In this document: one piece after another, positions 53,302-53,792 of the stretch | Layout of the letters: each line of letters starts with the position of its first letter | How positions within the stretch are numbered: position 1 is the first letter of the stretch | Assembly (NCBI GenBank): GCA_913020115.1 | Contig: CAJWBQ010000030.1 | Coordinates: forward strand, 1-53,792 | From: an uncultured Cellvibrionales bacterium | GTDB taxonomy: Bacteria > Pseudomonadota > Gammaproteobacteria > Pseudomonadales > Cellvibrionaceae | Direction: 5' to 3' | Length of the DNA stretch: 53,792 nucleotides | The notes under the pieces: model-generated | The model's database searches: none | What the model saw: the letters and a program-made list of their open reading frames with translations, nothing else | Told to the model about the DNA's origin: nothing | Program-made: the position numbers and the translations under genes

Positions 53302-53792
53302 ATGGCAACCAGAGAAACTCAAGACCGAATCATCAACACTGCCCTGGTGTTATTTAATGACTTGGGTACCAAAGCCATCTCTACGAATCGTATTGCAGAC
53401 GAGTGCGGCGTTAGTCGAGGTAATCTGCACTATCACTTCCGAACTAAAGAAGAGATTATTCAAACCATTTTTCAGCAAATAGACCGTGAAATGGAACAGA
53501 ATTGGAGCGATGACCATCTTCATCCCACCATGGAATACATGCACGCCATGTTTGACCGACAAATGAAGCTCATCTGGCAATACCGTTTTTTTTATCTAGA
53601 ACTGAATTCACTGCTGCAAAACGACGCTCGCTTAAAAGTTCTATTTTTTGATAATAGGAGTAAGCGGGTAAAGGAAGTTAAGATCTTTTTTGAAGCAATG
53701 ATTCAGCAAGGCTATATCAATTTAGCCGACGATCCCGATACCTTGGAATCCTTACTCTTAACCTCATGGTTGGTGAGCGACCAGTGGCCTCA
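53302..53792 (+). CDS. TetR family regulator, 3' truncated by window end
   Basis: The first 163 residues of a TetR regulator are visible and the frame is open to the last base. The helix-turn-helix is clear: DRIINTALVLFNDLGTKAIS then TNRIADECGVSRGNLHYHF. The ligand-binding half is cut. It is divergent from the CDGSH-cupin gene and, with the palindrome between, is its probable repressor. The ligand is unknown. Confidence 0.9.
   Translation, partial: MATRETQDRIINTALVLFNDLGTKAISTNRIADECGVSRGNLHYHFRTKEEIIQTIFQQIDREMEQNWSDDHLHPTMEYMHAMFDRQMKLIWQYRFFYLELNSLLQNDARLKVLFFDNRSKRVKEVKIFFEAMIQQGYINLADDPDTLESLLLTSWLVSDQWP

Overview
The window reads as the chromosome of a free-living, aerobic, probably marine gammaproteobacterium. 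This is inferred from gene content and protein style (PutA, acyl-CoA dehydrogenase/ligase, PEP-CTERM cargo, TonB receptor, LuxR solos); a Cellvibrionales/Spongiibacteraceae-like lineage is a guess, not a demonstration. About 43 protein genes are densely packed. No rRNA, tRNA, CRISPR array, insertion sequence, phage gene or att site was seen.

Region 1-8.3 kb: the C-terminal end of proline utilisation protein PutA (cut by the window edge), a divergent acyl-CoA dehydrogenase / acyl-CoA ligase pair, and a translationally coupled heterodimeric ABC exporter with one degenerate ATP site. Region 8.7-15.7 kb: an aa3-type cytochrome c oxidase operon (a CuA subunit II carrying two fused haem c domains, subunit I, two different subunit III-like proteins, subunit IV, SCO copper chaperone), with the oxidase-assembly ferredoxin CcoG convergent to it. 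Region 15.8-21.5 kb: a MocR regulator with a repeated GGTACAGAT operator, a crotonase, a DUF2239-MATE efflux pair whose promoter lies in a 52-bp palindrome, BluB (cobalamin lower-ligand synthase) and an LMW-PTP-type arsenate reductase. Region 21.5-28.3 kb: a DUF4214 protein, a LuxR-type response regulator and a 7TM sensor kinase whose genes converge and overlap, a PEP-CTERM protein and a large repeat protein.

Region 28.3-37.9 kb holds the most striking gene: a 1084-residue cytoplasmic reductive dehalogenase fused to its own FAD/NAD(P)H and [2Fe-2S] reductase, divergent from a LysR regulator. Its N-terminal third is a visible degenerate duplicate of its cobalamin-binding core. It is followed by a DJ-1/AraC regulator, a variant metallo-beta-lactamase fold protein, a TetR/SDR divergent pair with a candidate operator, a siderophore-interacting flavoprotein and DoxX.

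Region 37.9-50.1 kb is a guanidino-compound/polyamine catabolic island: class III aminotransferase, guanidinobutyrase-like ureohydrolase, DAO-type FAD oxidase and aldehyde dehydrogenase in one operon, then an MFS transporter, a TonB-dependent receptor, an agmatinase and two paralogous LuxR-type regulators. A coherent reading is agmatine or a related guanidino amine -> guanidinobutyraldehyde -> 4-guanidinobutyrate -> GABA + urea, alongside agmatine -> putrescine + urea. Region 50.6-53.8 kb: a class V PLP enzyme, a fusion of two CDGSH iron-sulfur motifs with cupin domains, and a TetR regulator truncated by the window end.

The best candidates for something under-described are the self-sufficient dehalogenase locus, the double-CDGSH/cupin protein with its TetR partner, and the DUF2239-MATE unit with its palindromic promoter.
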